From contig NZ_CP084098.1 in the NCBI RefSeq assembly GCF_036345015.1, positions 3,361,326-3,425,325 of the forward strand: a DNA stretch of 64,000 bases, read 5' to 3'. The notes beneath the pieces are model-generated. The model did not search any database. It had not been told where the DNA came from and saw nothing but the letters and a program-made list of their open reading frames with translations. This DNA comes from Cyanobacterium sp. Dongsha4. Its GTDB lineage: Bacteria > Cyanobacteriota > Cyanobacteriia > Cyanobacteriales > Cyanobacteriaceae. The translations under genes were made by a program, and so were the position numbers. Shown here piece after piece: positions 25,764 through 36,119 of this stretch; position 1 is the stretch's first letter, and the number at the start of each line of letters is the position of its first letter.

Positions 25764-27740
25764 TTATAGATTAATCTCGCTCCCCGTGTCTTTATCTCTA
25801 TCAAACAAATCTTCATGATCATCTATTTCTGATGTGAGAAGATAATCTGATAATTTATCTTTTTTTTCTTGATTTGAATCGGATTGAATGAAATGGATAC
25901 AATTTCTTCCTTTATTTTTGGCTAAATATAACGCTTGATCTGTTGTGTTAATAAAATCTTCTATGGTGTTATCATGTTTTGGAATCAGAGTAAAAACCCC
26001 TAGACTTAATGTAACATGGTCAGCAATTTCTGAGCGAGGATGATTAATTTTTAAAGATGCGATCGCATCTCGCATTTGTTCAGCAATAGTTATACCACCT
26101 TGAATATCAGTATTAACAAGGATTACAGCAAATTCTTCTCCCCCATAACGAGCAGTTAAATCACTCGAACGATTGGGAATAGACGCAATAGTTTGAGCCA
26201 CTTTTTTCAAACATTCATCACCCTGCTGATGACCAAAATAGTCGTTATAGCGTTTAAAATAGTCAATATCTGTCAAAATTAGAGTTAAAGGTTGTTTTTC
26301 CCTTAAATGTCTTTGCCATTCCAAGTTTAAGTATTCATCAAAACGACGACGATTAGCAATTTGCGTTAAACCATCGAGATTAGCGATTAATTCTAGTTTT
26401 TCATTGGCAATTATTAGTTCTTCTGTTCTTTCCCTTACCTTATTCTCTAAAGTTTCAAAAGCATTTTCTAATTGATTTGCCATAAAATTGAAGGAGTTGG
26501 CAAGGTTTTGTAATTCCGTAATTTGCGTCACAATAGCTGTTGATGTCATTTTTCCCGATGCTATGTCATCACTAGCCCGATTTAAACGCTCGATGGGTTG
26601 ACTAATATAATGGGCAATGACAATACCAACCACAATAGATAAAATGAAAGCTCCAACACACAGAAGCCAAGTGATTTTTCTATTCTCATCGATTTCTTTC
26701 ATAAAATCAGAGCGAGGAATAATTGTCACTAACAACCAATGCAAACCATACTTATCTTTATAGGGTTCAACTTGGGCGAATAAGATATTATTTTTGACAT
26801 CTACTCGTAAATTAATCCTTTCAGAAATACTGCCTAAATCCGAATATTTCTCCTCTAATTGAGATGCGATCGCACTTATGATTGGATTATCACTATTTTT
26901 AGCATTCAAAGGGGTTAAATAATCCCCCTGATTTTGATAGAGTGCATCTTGGGCGGAGGTAGCAACTAAATTACCATTTAATTCCATAATAAAAGTTTGT
27001 CCCGAAGGAGAAAACTTCAGTTGACTCAAAAAACTGCCAATACTTCTTAATCTAACTCCACTATGGAATACCCCTAATAAATTATTTGACTCATCATAAA
27101 TGGGATATAAACTATTAATAACTAGAGTCGGTACAGTTTGATCTATAAAAATCGGCGACCAAGTTTGTTTTTTTTTCTCTCTAGCTTTTAAATACCAATC
27201 CGTTGTACGTATATCAAGGGGAACTGTTTTTGCTGATAAAAGTTGCTTTTTTTGACCTTGATTATCTAATCGATAAAATTTATTGCTGAAAATATCGGGT
27301 AAAGTAATCTCTCTAACAATGATATTATCTTCTTCTGGTAGAGACATATAAATAATATTTTCTCCCTTATTATTTGCAAATCCTGTCACAAAGGGAGGAG
27401 AAGCTAAAGTTGCCTGTTGCCAAAGATGCGATCGCACCTCATCCAAATTTGTTACATCCACACGACCTTCTTGAAACGCTTTGTAATTAACAGCTATGGT
27501 TTCTTGTTTAATTGGCAAATAATGATTAAGATGATCTCGAACAAGATTAGAAGTTTGAGCCATTAATTGATTCGCTAAATTTTCTACGGCACTTCGCCCA
27601 GTACGATAAGACAAGTACCCTACTAAGGTAACAGTACCAACAATTTGCACAATAAAAGGAATAATTAAGACTAACCTCAGAGGTAGTTTTTTACTTAAGA
27701 GAGTTTTCACAAGAGAATTAAGAGAATAAAGATAGATCAA
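25764..27740 (-). CDS. Membrane diguanylate cyclase with Cache sensor
   Basis: 658 residues. A first membrane helix (about 20-42) and a second (about 352-375, WLLCVGAFILSIVVGIVIAH) enclose an extracytoplasmic sensor of about 300 residues with the double-Cache look (DWYLKAREKKKQTWSPIFID). A HAMP domain (ISQPIERLNRASDDIASGKM) and a coiled coil follow, then a GGDEF domain from about 455. The active site is RYGGEEF (near residue 537), so it should make cyclic di-GMP. RSSD five residues before it is a product-inhibition I-site. No EAL domain is present. The ligand of the sensor is unknown. Confidence 0.92.
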   Translation of the reverse strand: MIYLYSLNSLVKTLLSKKLPLRLVLIIPFIVQIVGTVTLVGYLSYRTGRSAVENLANQLMAQTSNLVRDHLNHYLPIKQETIAVNYKAFQEGRVDVTNLDEVRSHLWQQATLASPPFVTGFANNKGENIIYMSLPEEDNIIVREITLPDIFSNKFYRLDNQGQKKQLLSAKTVPLDIRTTDWYLKAREKKKQTWSPIFIDQTVPTLVINSLYPIYDESNNLLGVFHSGVRLRSIGSFLSQLKFSPSGQTFIMELNGNLVATSAQDALYQNQGDYLTPLNAKNSDNPIISAIASQLEEKYSDLGSISERINLRVDVKNNILFAQVEPYKDKYGLHWLLVTIIPRSDFMKEIDENRKITWLLCVGAFILSIVVGIVIAHYISQPIERLNRASDDIASGKMTSTAIVTQITELQNLANSFNFMANQLENAFETLENKVRERTEELIIANEKLELIANLDGLTQIANRRRFDEYLNLEWQRHLREKQPLTLILTDIDYFKRYNDYFGHQQGDECLKKVAQTIASIPNRSSDLTARYGGEEFAVILVNTDIQGGITIAEQMRDAIASLKINHPRSEIADHVTLSLGVFTLIPKHDNTIEDFINTTDQALYLAKNKGRNCIHFIQSDSNQEKKDKLSDYLLTSEIDDHEDLFDRDKDTGSEINL

Positions 27741-27859
27741 ATAATTCTCAATATATCAATAATAGAATAATTAAAATGAGATCCAATCTAACTTTTCCTC
27801 CGTCAAAAAAATATAGAAAAGATAGGATGAGAATAATACTTTGTGTTCTCTTGTTTTGA

Positions 27860-28090
27860 CACAACTTACCTGAGTTCGATGAAAAAAGTATCGAAAAATA
27901 AAGCGTTGAGAGTTATCATCGAGCCAATTTTGGAATAAAAAATTATTAAATTTAGGAAAAACTCATTGAAAATCAATTTATTCAGCTTTTTTGTCAATAA
28001 TTATTACTTTTAACTCCGTTCACGACCGAAGGGAGTGCATGAGAGCAACGAACTCTCCGAACTCCGAACTCCGAACTCAGGTACAACTTG
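27860..28090. repeat. Repeat-rich intergenic region
   Basis: In the 462-base gap between the cyclase gene and rplL: an ACCTGAGTTCGATGAAAAA element at about 27868, a CGTTCACGACCGAAGGGAGT module (28018-28037), and a CCGAACT heptamer array (28058-28078) running into GAACTCAGGT. The rest is AT-rich and shows nothing else. Confidence 0.75.
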
Positions 28091-28202
28091 TAGCGATTTT
28101 ATGTCGGCTTAAAAGAGTATTAATTTTGTTTTACTGGATTTGTCCAAAAGATGGGAGGAATGAAGAATTAAATCTCCTCAATCCCCCAATAACCGAAAAA
28201 TC

Positions 28203-28589
28203 TTACTTAACGGTTACTTTACCACCAGCTTCTTCTAACTGTTTCTTGATGTTTTCAGCTTCTTCTTTGTTGATACCTTCTTTGATAGCTTTAGGAGCAG
28301 ACTCAACTAACTCTTTAGCTTCTTTCAAGCCTAAACCAGTGATAGCACGAACGACTTTGAGAACGCCCATTTTAGCATCACCGAAGCTATCGAGAATAAC
28401 ATCAAATTCGGTTTTCTCTTCAACTTCTTCTGCAGGAGCGGCCGCACCAGGTGCCATCATCATCATACCACCAGCAGGAGCAGCAGCACTTACACCAAAT
28501 ACTTCCTCGATTTGTTTAACTAACTCGGAAGCCTCTAATAAGGTTAAAGTCTTTAACTCTTCAACAATATTTGCAACTTTATCAGACAT
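28203..28589 (-). CDS. rplL: Ribosomal protein L7/L12
   Basis: 128 residues, the flexible stalk protein of the large ribosomal subunit that recruits translation factors. The N-terminal dimerisation part ([20 protein letters not shown]), an Ala/Gly/Met-rich hinge ([19 protein letters not shown]) and the conserved C-terminal domain ([31 protein letters not shown]) are all present. It lies 60 bases after rplJ and is co-transcribed with it. Confidence 0.98.
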   Translation of the reverse strand: MSDKVANIVEELKTLTLLEASELVKQIEEVFGVSAAAPAGGMMMMAPGAAAPAEEVEEKTEFDVILDSFGDAKMGVLKVVRAITGLGLKEAKELVESAPKAIKEGINKEEAENIKKQLEEAGGKVTVK

Positions 28590-28649
28590 TAAATTTAATC
28601 TCCTATAAACTATGTAAACACTAAAAAATCGACACTGAAATTACGACTT

Positions 28650-29198
28650 TTAAGCCGCTTCTTCCTCTTGCTTGGCTCTGTAGGCTTCGATACCACGAGC
28701 AATAGAAGCAGGTACTTCCTTGACTCCGATCGCAATTTTCGCAGTAATAGAATTGATCGAACCTGCAATTTGAGCAATAAGTTGTTCTTTGGTGGGTAAA
28801 TCTGCTAAAGCCTTAACCTCAGCTTCACTGAGGGCTTTACCTTCCATCACACCGCCTCTGAGGCTTGTTTTTTTGCTCTCTTTCGCAAAGGCTTGATAGG
28901 CTTTAACTGCACTACCGATGTTTTCTTCGTCCGCCAAAATAAACGCAGAAGAACCTTTTAAAAATTCGGTCATCGGTTGCCAATTTTCATCACCTTCGAT
29001 GGCTTTACCCATTAAAGTATTTTTAGTTACTTTACAGATAGTTCCGCCTTCTCTTAAGCGATTACGCAAATTAGTGATGTCAGCAACAGTCAGCCCTTGA
29101 TAGTCTATTACCACCGCCAAGCGAGATTTTTCTAGCAACTGTTTAATTTCAGTTACTTCTTGTTTTTTACTCTCTAATGACTTAGAAATGACTCTCAC
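28650..29198 (-). CDS. rplJ: Ribosomal protein L10
   Basis: 182 residues. L10 anchors the L7/L12 dimers to the ribosome and, in bacteria, represses its own operon by binding the mRNA leader. The conserved N-terminal core LLEKSRLAVVIDYQGLTVAD and the LRNRLREGGTICKVTKNTL region are clear; the C-terminal helices that bind L7/L12 follow. Upstream is a leader with the L10-leader architecture. Unlike the usual cyanobacterial order, rplK and rplA are not immediately upstream: the next gene is divergent. Confidence 0.97.
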   Translation of the reverse strand: MRVISKSLESKKQEVTEIKQLLEKSRLAVVIDYQGLTVADITNLRNRLREGGTICKVTKNTLMGKAIEGDENWQPMTEFLKGSSAFILADEENIGSAVKAYQAFAKESKKTSLRGGVMEGKALSEAEVKALADLPTKEQLIAQIAGSINSITAKIAIGVKEVPASIARGIEAYRAKQEEEAA

Positions 29199-29282
29199 CT
29201 CCTCGGGTGTTTGATGTTCTTTTTTGCGCCATTGATTAACTCAAGGGAGTGATTAAACTTTTGATTTATTAACCAACAGACA

Positions 29283-29455
29283 ATAAAAAAAGCCTTGCTA
29301 AAATTTGCTAGGCATTAGGTTGATGTATCGCAGTAGATTTTTACTATAGTTAGTTAATCTTAGGACAGATCGATTATTAAGATCTGTAATTTGCATCAAC
29401 CTAGGCAGGATTATTAAGCTATTGCCCCTGCTGTCTTCGGCTGTCGCCAAATATA
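29283..29455 (-). promoter_or_regulatory. Ribosomal L10 leader
   Basis: The transcribed leader of rplJ has the features of the L10-leader RNA. A CAGCAGG/CCTGCC pairing lies at about 29400-29435. A perfect 10-bp closing helix pairs TAGGTTGATG (29394-29403, minus sense) with CATCAACCTA (29316-29325). It encloses a 7-bp hairpin ACAGATC/GATCTGT (29365-29387). L10 binding to such a leader limits expression of rplJL. The assignment is by pattern recognition and genome position. Confidence 0.8.
29292..29313 (-). terminator. Hairpin with T-run in the rplJ leader (attenuator candidate)
   Basis: On the minus strand GCCTAGCAAA...TTTAGCAAGGC forms an imperfect stem followed by seven or more T. It lies about 95 bases before the rplJ start and directly after the closing helix of the L10 leader, so it could work as a regulated terminator. 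Confidence 0.7.
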
Positions 29456-29652
29456 ATTTAGAAATAAATTATAAGTTAGTTTAAAGACACTGACCAATTA
29501 TATCTAATTTTCACCTGTTGGTCAACTAAAATGAATATCTTGGTACAATTAGCTTTCATCTCTACATCATTGACAATAAACAATCAGGGATAATATTCGT
29601 TATTTAAGTCTTAGGTGTTAAAATAAGGAAAAATTTAGATATATTAATCGTT

Positions 29653-30129
29653 ATGATGCGAATAATTCCCCCTTTACTTTTACTATCTACCACTTGCTTA
29701 GTCTCTCTCGGTTTTTTTTCAAGCAATGTTAAAGCAGAAACTCCCTCTTGTGCGATCGCATCTGCTCAAGAATTAGAAGGGATTTGGGAATCAGATGTAA
29801 CACAAGTTTTGAATAAACAAGGCTTATTGGAGGTTTCAGGAGTTTTAGAAATCAAAGCAAAAACGAATAATATTTTAGAAGGTCAATATACTTGGCAAAC
29901 GAAGGAAGAAACAAAGATGGGAAATAATAGTGAGGGAGTAAAAGTTGTCGAAGATACAGAGACATTATATGGTGTTTTTAATCCCCGTAACTGTACCCTC
30001 AGAATGGTTGAAACGAAAGAGTCAGGGATTCACGAAATTACCATTCTCGATAAAAACACTGTAGAACAAATCTTTATGCAGTCTGGGGAGTATCCTGTCG
30101 TTTATATCAGAACTTTGGAAAGAAAATAA
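29653..30129 (+). CDS. Exported protein of unknown function
   Basis: 158 residues with a signal peptide (LLLLSTTCLVSLGFFSSNVK, cleavage after VKAE near residue 29). The mature part reads as a small beta-barrel: AQELEGIWESDVTQVLNKQG, LEIKAKTNNILEGQYTWQ, LYGVFNPRNCTLRMVE and ITILDKNTVEQIFM. Two cysteines (PSCAIA and RNCTL) could form a disulfide. A HIP1 site lies within the coding region. There are two adjacent ATG codons at the start; the first is used here. The pattern is lipocalin-like, but no family can be named. Confidence 0.7.
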   Translation: MMRIIPPLLLLSTTCLVSLGFFSSNVKAETPSCAIASAQELEGIWESDVTQVLNKQGLLEVSGVLEIKAKTNNILEGQYTWQTKEETKMGNNSEGVKVVEDTETLYGVFNPRNCTLRMVETKESGIHEITILDKNTVEQIFMQSGEYPVVYIRTLERK

Positions 30130-30149
30130 GAATTAAACATTAAGAAAAA

Positions 30150-30237
30150 AAGTTAGAGATGAGGAGTCAGAAGAATTAAGAAAAGTCTCTTCCTCACTCC
30201 CTATTCATTACCCATTACTTATTACCCATTACTCAAG
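30150..30237. repeat. Heptamer-like repeat block
   Basis: Contains ATTACCCATTACTTATTACC, that is, period-7 ATTACCC/ATTACTT units, directly after the stop of glyA on the minus strand. Confidence 0.55.
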
Positions 30238-31521
30238 TTAAGCTAAAGCAGGTACAGGAATCTGTAAATGAGGATAAAGAGGATAGCGATCGCACAACGC
30301 CTCTACTCTATTAATACAGTTAGCTTTCATATCTGCATCATCAGGATTGAGTAAACAATCAGCGATAATATTAGCTACTTCGGTGAAATCTTCTTCTTTT
30401 AAACCTCTAGTAGTTTCTGCTGGAGTTCCCAAACGAATACCACTGGTGACAAAAGGAGATTCAGGATCAAAAGGTACAGTATTTTTGTTGGCAGTAATGC
30501 TGATTTCTCCTAAAAGTTGATCCGCCACTTTTCCAGTCATACCGATAGAGCGTAAATCTACTAAATTGAGGTGATTATCACTACCGCCAGAAACTAACTT
30601 AAACCCTCTATTTACCAACTGATTACCCAATGCTTTAGAATTGGTGATAACTTGTCCGCAATAGGTTTTAAACTCAGGTTTTAAGGCTTCACCAAAAGCC
30701 ACTGCTTTACCTGCAATTACGTGTTCTAAAGGACCGCCTTGAGTGCCGGGGAAAACAGATTTATTTAATTTTTTACCTAATTCCGCATCACGGGTCAAAA
30801 TTAAGCCTCCACGAGGTCCTCTGAGGGTTTTATGGGTGGTGGTGGTAACTACATCACAATGAGGTACTGGGTTGGGATGATGTCCTGTAGCTACTAATCC
30901 TGCAATGTGAGCAATGTCTGCTAATAAATACGCTCCCACTTCATCCGCGATCGCACTAAATTTTTCAAAATCGATAATACGAGGATAAGCCGAATAACCG
31001 CAGATAATTAACTTAGGACGTTCTTTTAAAGCTAACTCACGAATTTGATCATAGTCAAGGCGTTCAGTTTCTTTACTTACACCGTATTGACACACCTCAA
31101 ACCATTTACCAGAAACATTAACAGGAGAACCATGAGTTAAATGTCCACCGTGAGACAAATCCATGCCCATGATTTTATCGCCAGGGTTAAGCAGAGTTAA
31201 AAATACAGCAAAATTAGCCTGTGCGCCTGAATGGGGTTGCACGTTTGCCATTGCCGCACCAAATAACTGTTTTGCTCTTTCAATGGCTAAATCTTCCGCT
31301 TGATCAACGAATTTACAACCACCATAGTAGCGTTTACCCGGTAAACCTTCCGCATACTTATTGGTTAAAACAGAACCTTGTGCCGCCATTACCGCAGGAG
31401 AGGTAAAATTTTCACTAGCAATTAACTCTAAATGTCCTCTTTGTCTTTGTAATTCATTAGCAATAATTTCCGCTATAGCTGGATCTGTGTCGGCTAAAAA
31501 TTCTAAGTTAGTTTTACTCAC
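30238..31521 (-). CDS. glyA: Serine hydroxymethyltransferase
   Basis: 427 residues. It converts serine and tetrahydrofolate to glycine and 5,10-methylene-tetrahydrofolate, feeding one-carbon units to the folate pool that MetH uses, and it also belongs to photorespiration. The PLP lysine lies in [16 protein letters not shown]. Other conserved blocks are [20 protein letters not shown] at the start, [29 protein letters not shown] and [14 protein letters not shown]. Length and frame are normal. Confidence 0.98.
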   Translation of the reverse strand: MSKTNLEFLADTDPAIAEIIANELQRQRGHLELIASENFTSPAVMAAQGSVLTNKYAEGLPGKRYYGGCKFVDQAEDLAIERAKQLFGAAMANVQPHSGAQANFAVFLTLLNPGDKIMGMDLSHGGHLTHGSPVNVSGKWFEVCQYGVSKETERLDYDQIRELALKERPKLIICGYSAYPRIIDFEKFSAIADEVGAYLLADIAHIAGLVATGHHPNPVPHCDVVTTTTHKTLRGPRGGLILTRDAELGKKLNKSVFPGTQGGPLEHVIAGKAVAFGEALKPEFKTYCGQVITNSKALGNQLVNRGFKLVSGGSDNHLNLVDLRSIGMTGKVADQLLGEISITANKNTVPFDPESPFVTSGIRLGTPAETTRGLKEEDFTEVANIIADCLLNPDDADMKANCINRVEALCDRYPLYPHLQIPVPALA

Positions 31522-31700
31522 GTTAATTTATTACTTTAATCATAAACATACTTTATCTATAATAATTGATTTGCGATCTGCTCGACACTATCTCAATTTA
31601 CCTGAGTTTAATTCACCAACCTCTAAATTGGATACAAGAAAGGTGATAAGATTAACGGAGGAATTAAGAGAAAATTACCAATACATCCTCTCGTTTTTAT

Positions 31701-32213
31701 ATGGCTTATAGTCTGGAACTTTATTTAGAAGATTTATTTTTCACCCCCCAAAATAAAATACCCTTCATCAAAGAAGAAAATTGGCAAATTTATTTGGAAA
31801 AATGGTTAAATTGTCTGGACTTGGATTTCGATTCCACAAAAATCTATGAAATGACTTTAAGACTAAGCAATGATGAGGATATAAAAAGTTTTAATACTCA
31901 ATTTAGAGACAAAAATCAACCTACAGATGTTTTATCCTTTGCCGCCTTAGAAACTGACTTTCCTGATTTTGATATGGATTTAGTCACATTGGGGGATGTT
32001 ATTATTTCAGTGGAAACAGCAGAAAAACAAGCCCAACTGCATCTTCATTCTTTAGAGATAGAATTATTATGGTTAGCTAGTCATGGCTTTTTACATTTAT
32101 TAGGATGGGATCATCCTGACGATGAATCATTAAAAGAAATGCTAAATCTACAAAAATTTTTACTGCACACAATCGGGATTGAATCGGAATCTTTGAACGA
32201 ATGGTGTGAATAA
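31701..32213 (+). CDS. ybeY: Endoribonuclease YbeY
   Basis: 170 residues. YbeY is a zinc-dependent endoribonuclease needed for 16S rRNA 3' maturation and ribosome quality control. The metal motif H-x3-H-x5-H is HGFLHLLGWDH with His128, His132 and His138. The earlier block RDKNQPTDVLSFAALE and LGDVIISVETA are also typical. The frame starts near the end of a longer antisense frame over glyA, which is not a gene. Confidence 0.95.
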   Translation: MAYSLELYLEDLFFTPQNKIPFIKEENWQIYLEKWLNCLDLDFDSTKIYEMTLRLSNDEDIKSFNTQFRDKNQPTDVLSFAALETDFPDFDMDLVTLGDVIISVETAEKQAQLHLHSLEIELLWLASHGFLHLLGWDHPDDESLKEMLNLQKFLLHTIGIESESLNEWCE

Positions 32214-32234
32214 GTTACTTATGATTTGCTGAAA

Positions 32235-32386
32235 AATCTTCTGGTTTGGGTTGTTGGGGTGTTAGGGTGTTGAGGTATTGGGGAGAGAGGGGGGGAAATG
32301 AGTAATGAATAATGAAATAAGTTAAGAGCTTTTAATTCTTAATTATCAACTATTCACTATTCACTATTCACTAATAAAAGTGAGGC
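32235..32386. repeat. Composite repeat block with TATTCAC array
   Basis: Order: GGTTGTTGGGGTGTTAGGGT, then TGAGGTATTGGGGAGAG, then ATGAGTAATGAATAATGAAA, then TTAATTCTTAATTATCAAC, then TATTCAC three times in tandem (32351-32371). It lies between ybeY and ilvC. Confidence 0.8.
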
Positions 32387-32389
32387 TAA

Positions 32390-33406
<1,017 letters not shown>

Positions 33407-33602
33407 TTAATGTAATTTAATAGACAAACTTTTATTGTATCATGACAGTTGAATAAGAGAGAATTAACAATTAAGGATTTAAAATGAAGAATCTCAAAAA
33501 GGTATTAGGTTTCAGGTAGCAGGTTAATGGTTTTCTTTTATTTCTGGCCGATACCCCAATCAATACACCACTCAATCATTACTCATCACTCAATTCTCAG
33601 TT

Positions 33603-34433
33603 ATGTCGAATTTTAAACCAAAAAAGAAAAATCTGCCTTCAAAACCAAAATCTTCTGTTTCTCCTCGTTTAGAAAATATTAATACATTTGAAAATGAATT
33701 GAGTTCTGACTTGATTTATGGTTCGTATCCTGTTTTAGCCGCTTTAGAAAACGGACAACAATTAAATCGTCTTTACTTAAATTCTCGAATGCTTCATGAT
33801 TCTCGCTTTGAATCTTTAATTCCTAAAGCTAAGGAAGCTGGTACTGTTATTGATGTAGTGGACAATAAAAGATTAGATCAATTAACCAACCGAGCAAATC
33901 ACCAAGGAATTGTTGCCACTGTTGCCCCTTATGAGTATGTCGATTTATCGGAATTGATTGATAAAGCGAAAAGTGAAACAGAGAATCCAGTAATTATAAT
34001 TGCTGACGGTATTAATGATCCTCATAATTTAGGGGCAATTATTCGCACAGCAGAAGCCTTTTCCATGCAGGGTTTAATTATCCCTCAAAGAAGGGCGGTA
34101 GGGGTTACTTCTACAGTTATGAAAGTGGCGGCTGGGGCATTAGCTTATTTTCCTGTGGCAAGGGTTGTTAATTTGAATAATGCGATCGCATCTTTACAAG
34201 AAGCAGGTTTTTGGATTTATGGCACGATGATGGAGGGTAATTCCTTACATAATACTAAATTTGAAGGTGCGATCGGTTTAGTTATAGGCTCAGAAGAAAA
34301 AGGATTAAGCCCTTCTACCGCTAAAGCCTGTGATTTTCTAGTATCAATCCCCATGACTGGAAAAACTCCCAGCTTAAACGCCTCGGTAGCTTCTGCTATT
34401 TGTCTCTATGAAATACGCCGTCAATTGATTTAG
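33603..34433 (+). CDS. rlmB: SpoU-family rRNA 2'-O-methyltransferase (RlmB-like)
   Basis: 276 residues. A small N-terminal substrate-binding domain (about 38-115, IYGSYPVLAALENGQQLNRL) is followed by the SPOUT knot domain with the three SpoU motifs: NDPHNLGAIIRTAEAF, VIGSEEKGLS, and IPMTGKTPSLNASVASAI. RlmB methylates G2251 of 23S rRNA in E. coli. Some family members act on other guanosines, so the exact target is inferred. A basic N-terminal extension of about 30 residues is not conserved. Confidence 0.9.
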   Translation: MSNFKPKKKNLPSKPKSSVSPRLENINTFENELSSDLIYGSYPVLAALENGQQLNRLYLNSRMLHDSRFESLIPKAKEAGTVIDVVDNKRLDQLTNRANHQGIVATVAPYEYVDLSELIDKAKSETENPVIIIADGINDPHNLGAIIRTAEAFSMQGLIIPQRRAVGVTSTVMKVAAGALAYFPVARVVNLNNAIASLQEAGFWIYGTMMEGNSLHNTKFEGAIGLVIGSEEKGLSPSTAKACDFLVSIPMTGKTPSLNASVASAICLYEIRRQLI

Positions 34434-34436
34434 GTA

Positions 34437-34526
34437 GGTTTCAGGTATCAGGTGACAGGTTTCAAATTATCTTCCCCATCTCCCCATGCTTCTGAACTCC
34501 GAACCCCGAACCCTAAACCCCAAACC
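34437..34526. repeat. Composite repeat block
   Basis: Starts with GGTTTCAGGTATCAGGTGAC and continues with a run of TGAACTCCGAACCCCGAACC-like heptamers, ending just before the stop of the ArsA-like gene. Confidence 0.75.
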
Positions 34527-34534
34527 TTGAACTC

Positions 34535-35716
34535 CTAATTATTAGCAAACTTAATTTTTAAATAGTCCTCCTCCATTTTTGCACCCGAAGGATTCAAAGC
34601 CGCTAAGGCTTGAGGTAAAACTAAATTACGGCGATGATTACCAATTCTTACATTTAACTCATCCCCTGTTTTATTCAGTTTGATTTGTTGTTTAGGAATA
34701 CCGGGTAAATACAATTCAAGACTATAGTTATTATTTTCTTGAACAACTCTGATAGTGTTTTCTTGATAATAAACTTTGCTAGGATCTTCGTCAGTATCAT
34801 ATAACGTATCTCTGAGCCTTTCTAATGCCTGCAAACCGCACATTTCTTCAGAATAGAGAGGAACTTCTTTCACAGGTAAAGGATGGAAGTTATCATAAAT
34901 TTCTTTTTTGTAGATGTTTTGATTCGCCTTCCATTTTTGGAAAAAAGGATCTTCCACTTCTTCAGGAATAATACGATTAGCAATAACTAAATCCGTAGAA
35001 ACATTATATAAACTCAAGTAAGCATGAGCCCTGAGAGACTCCTTAATTACCATCTTTTCAGGATTTGTAACTAATCGAACCGAAGTTTGCGTATTGTCCG
35101 TTAAAACCTTCTCCAAAGCCTCAATCTGTTGATAAAATTCATAGGGTGCATCCATTACTTCATTACTAGGTAAAGAAAATCCAGCAATAGGCTTAAAAAT
35201 AGGCTCAAAAAGAGGACGTAATGCCGCAGACATACTTTGAAAAGGTTTGTAAAATCTTCTCATGTACCAACCACTAACTTCAGGAAGACTGAGTAGCCTT
35301 AAAGCAGTGCCTGTAGGGGCAGAATCGATGATTAAAACATCAAAATCTCCCTCATCATAATGTCTTTTCATACGCACCAAGCCAAAAATCTCATCCATGC
35401 CCGGAAGAATAGCTAATTCCTCAGCTTGGACACCATCTAAACCTCTAGCCTGTAAAACTTCTGTAATATAACGTTTAACTGCGCCCCAGTTGCCTTCCAA
35501 TTCCATTAGTGCATCTAGTTCAGCACCCCAGAGATTTTCTCTAATTGCTTTAGGCTCATGTCCCAATTCCATATCGAAGCTATCTGCTAGAGAATGGGCA
35601 GGGTCTGTACTTAATACTAGAGTTTTATGACCCATTTGTGCACATTTTAGACCTGTAGCCGCCGCAACGGATGTTTTACCTACTCCGCCTTTTCCCGTCA
35701 TTAAGATTACACGCAT
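34535..35716 (-). CDS. ArsA/GET3-family ATPase with alpha-crystallin-like C-terminus
   Basis: 393 residues. The deviant Walker A motif GKGGVGKTS (8-16) and blocks [16 protein letters not shown] and [17 protein letters not shown] define the ArsA/GET3 ATPases. Residues about 325-393 ([20 protein letters not shown] ... EEDYLKIKF) form a small HSP20-like domain, typical of the bacterial and plastid variants. GET3 relatives deliver tail-anchored membrane proteins and can act as chaperones; ArsA proteins move metalloids. No arsenic genes are nearby, so the targeting/chaperone role is more likely. Confidence 0.88.
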   Translation of the reverse strand: MRVILMTGKGGVGKTSVAAATGLKCAQMGHKTLVLSTDPAHSLADSFDMELGHEPKAIRENLWGAELDALMELEGNWGAVKRYITEVLQARGLDGVQAEELAILPGMDEIFGLVRMKRHYDEGDFDVLIIDSAPTGTALRLLSLPEVSGWYMRRFYKPFQSMSAALRPLFEPIFKPIAGFSLPSNEVMDAPYEFYQQIEALEKVLTDNTQTSVRLVTNPEKMVIKESLRAHAYLSLYNVSTDLVIANRIIPEEVEDPFFQKWKANQNIYKKEIYDNFHPLPVKEVPLYSEEMCGLQALERLRDTLYDTDEDPSKVYYQENTIRVVQENNNYSLELYLPGIPKQQIKLNKTGDELNVRIGNHRRNLVLPQALAALNPSGAKMEEDYLKIKFANN

Positions 35717-36119
35717 GATTTTTTTGATTATTGTTATGATTAATGATTGCTAGTTTCTTAAAATATAACGTTTTGTTACTATTACTATCTCAGTCCCAGA
35801 TAAAATTGTTGATTTGTGGCAGGTAGTTAACAAGAAAAAAGACGTAAAAAAAAGAAAAATGTAAGCAAACCTTAATCAAATTTATTTTGAATCATTATCG
35901 ATAAAATTTTATTAACTGGAGTTCGATATAAAATTTTTAGGTTAGGAAAGGGCAAAATTAAAAGGGCAAGGGGAAAAGGTAAAGAATGAAGAATTGAGAA
36001 TTAAGAATTAAGAATTAAAAACTCCGAAGACTCACTACTTGTTTCCCTCTCTCACCCCCTCCCCTCATCTCCCTAACACCTGCAACCTGCAACCTGTAAC
36101 CTGACACCTTTCACTAATA
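35717..36119. repeat. Intergenic region with the longest composite repeat
   Basis: The dispersed element (35917-35936) is followed by modules: AAAGGGCAAAATTAAAAGGG (from about 35947), a GAATTAA heptamer array (about 35990-36017), AAAACTCCGAAGACTC, C-rich CTCTCACCCCCTCCCC, and ACCTGCA-ACCTGCA-ACCTGTA-ACCTGAC (36078-36105). The first 200 bases are AT-rich and hold nothing recognised other than the promoter side of the ArsA-like gene. Confidence 0.8.

Noticed and set aside
27991-28608. Plus-strand frame of 205 residues
   Set aside because: It covers repeats and then the antisense of rplL; the protein has no natural pattern.
31361-31711. Plus-strand frame running into ybeY
   Set aside because: Mostly antisense of glyA followed by intergenic sequence; overlaps the ybeY start in another frame.
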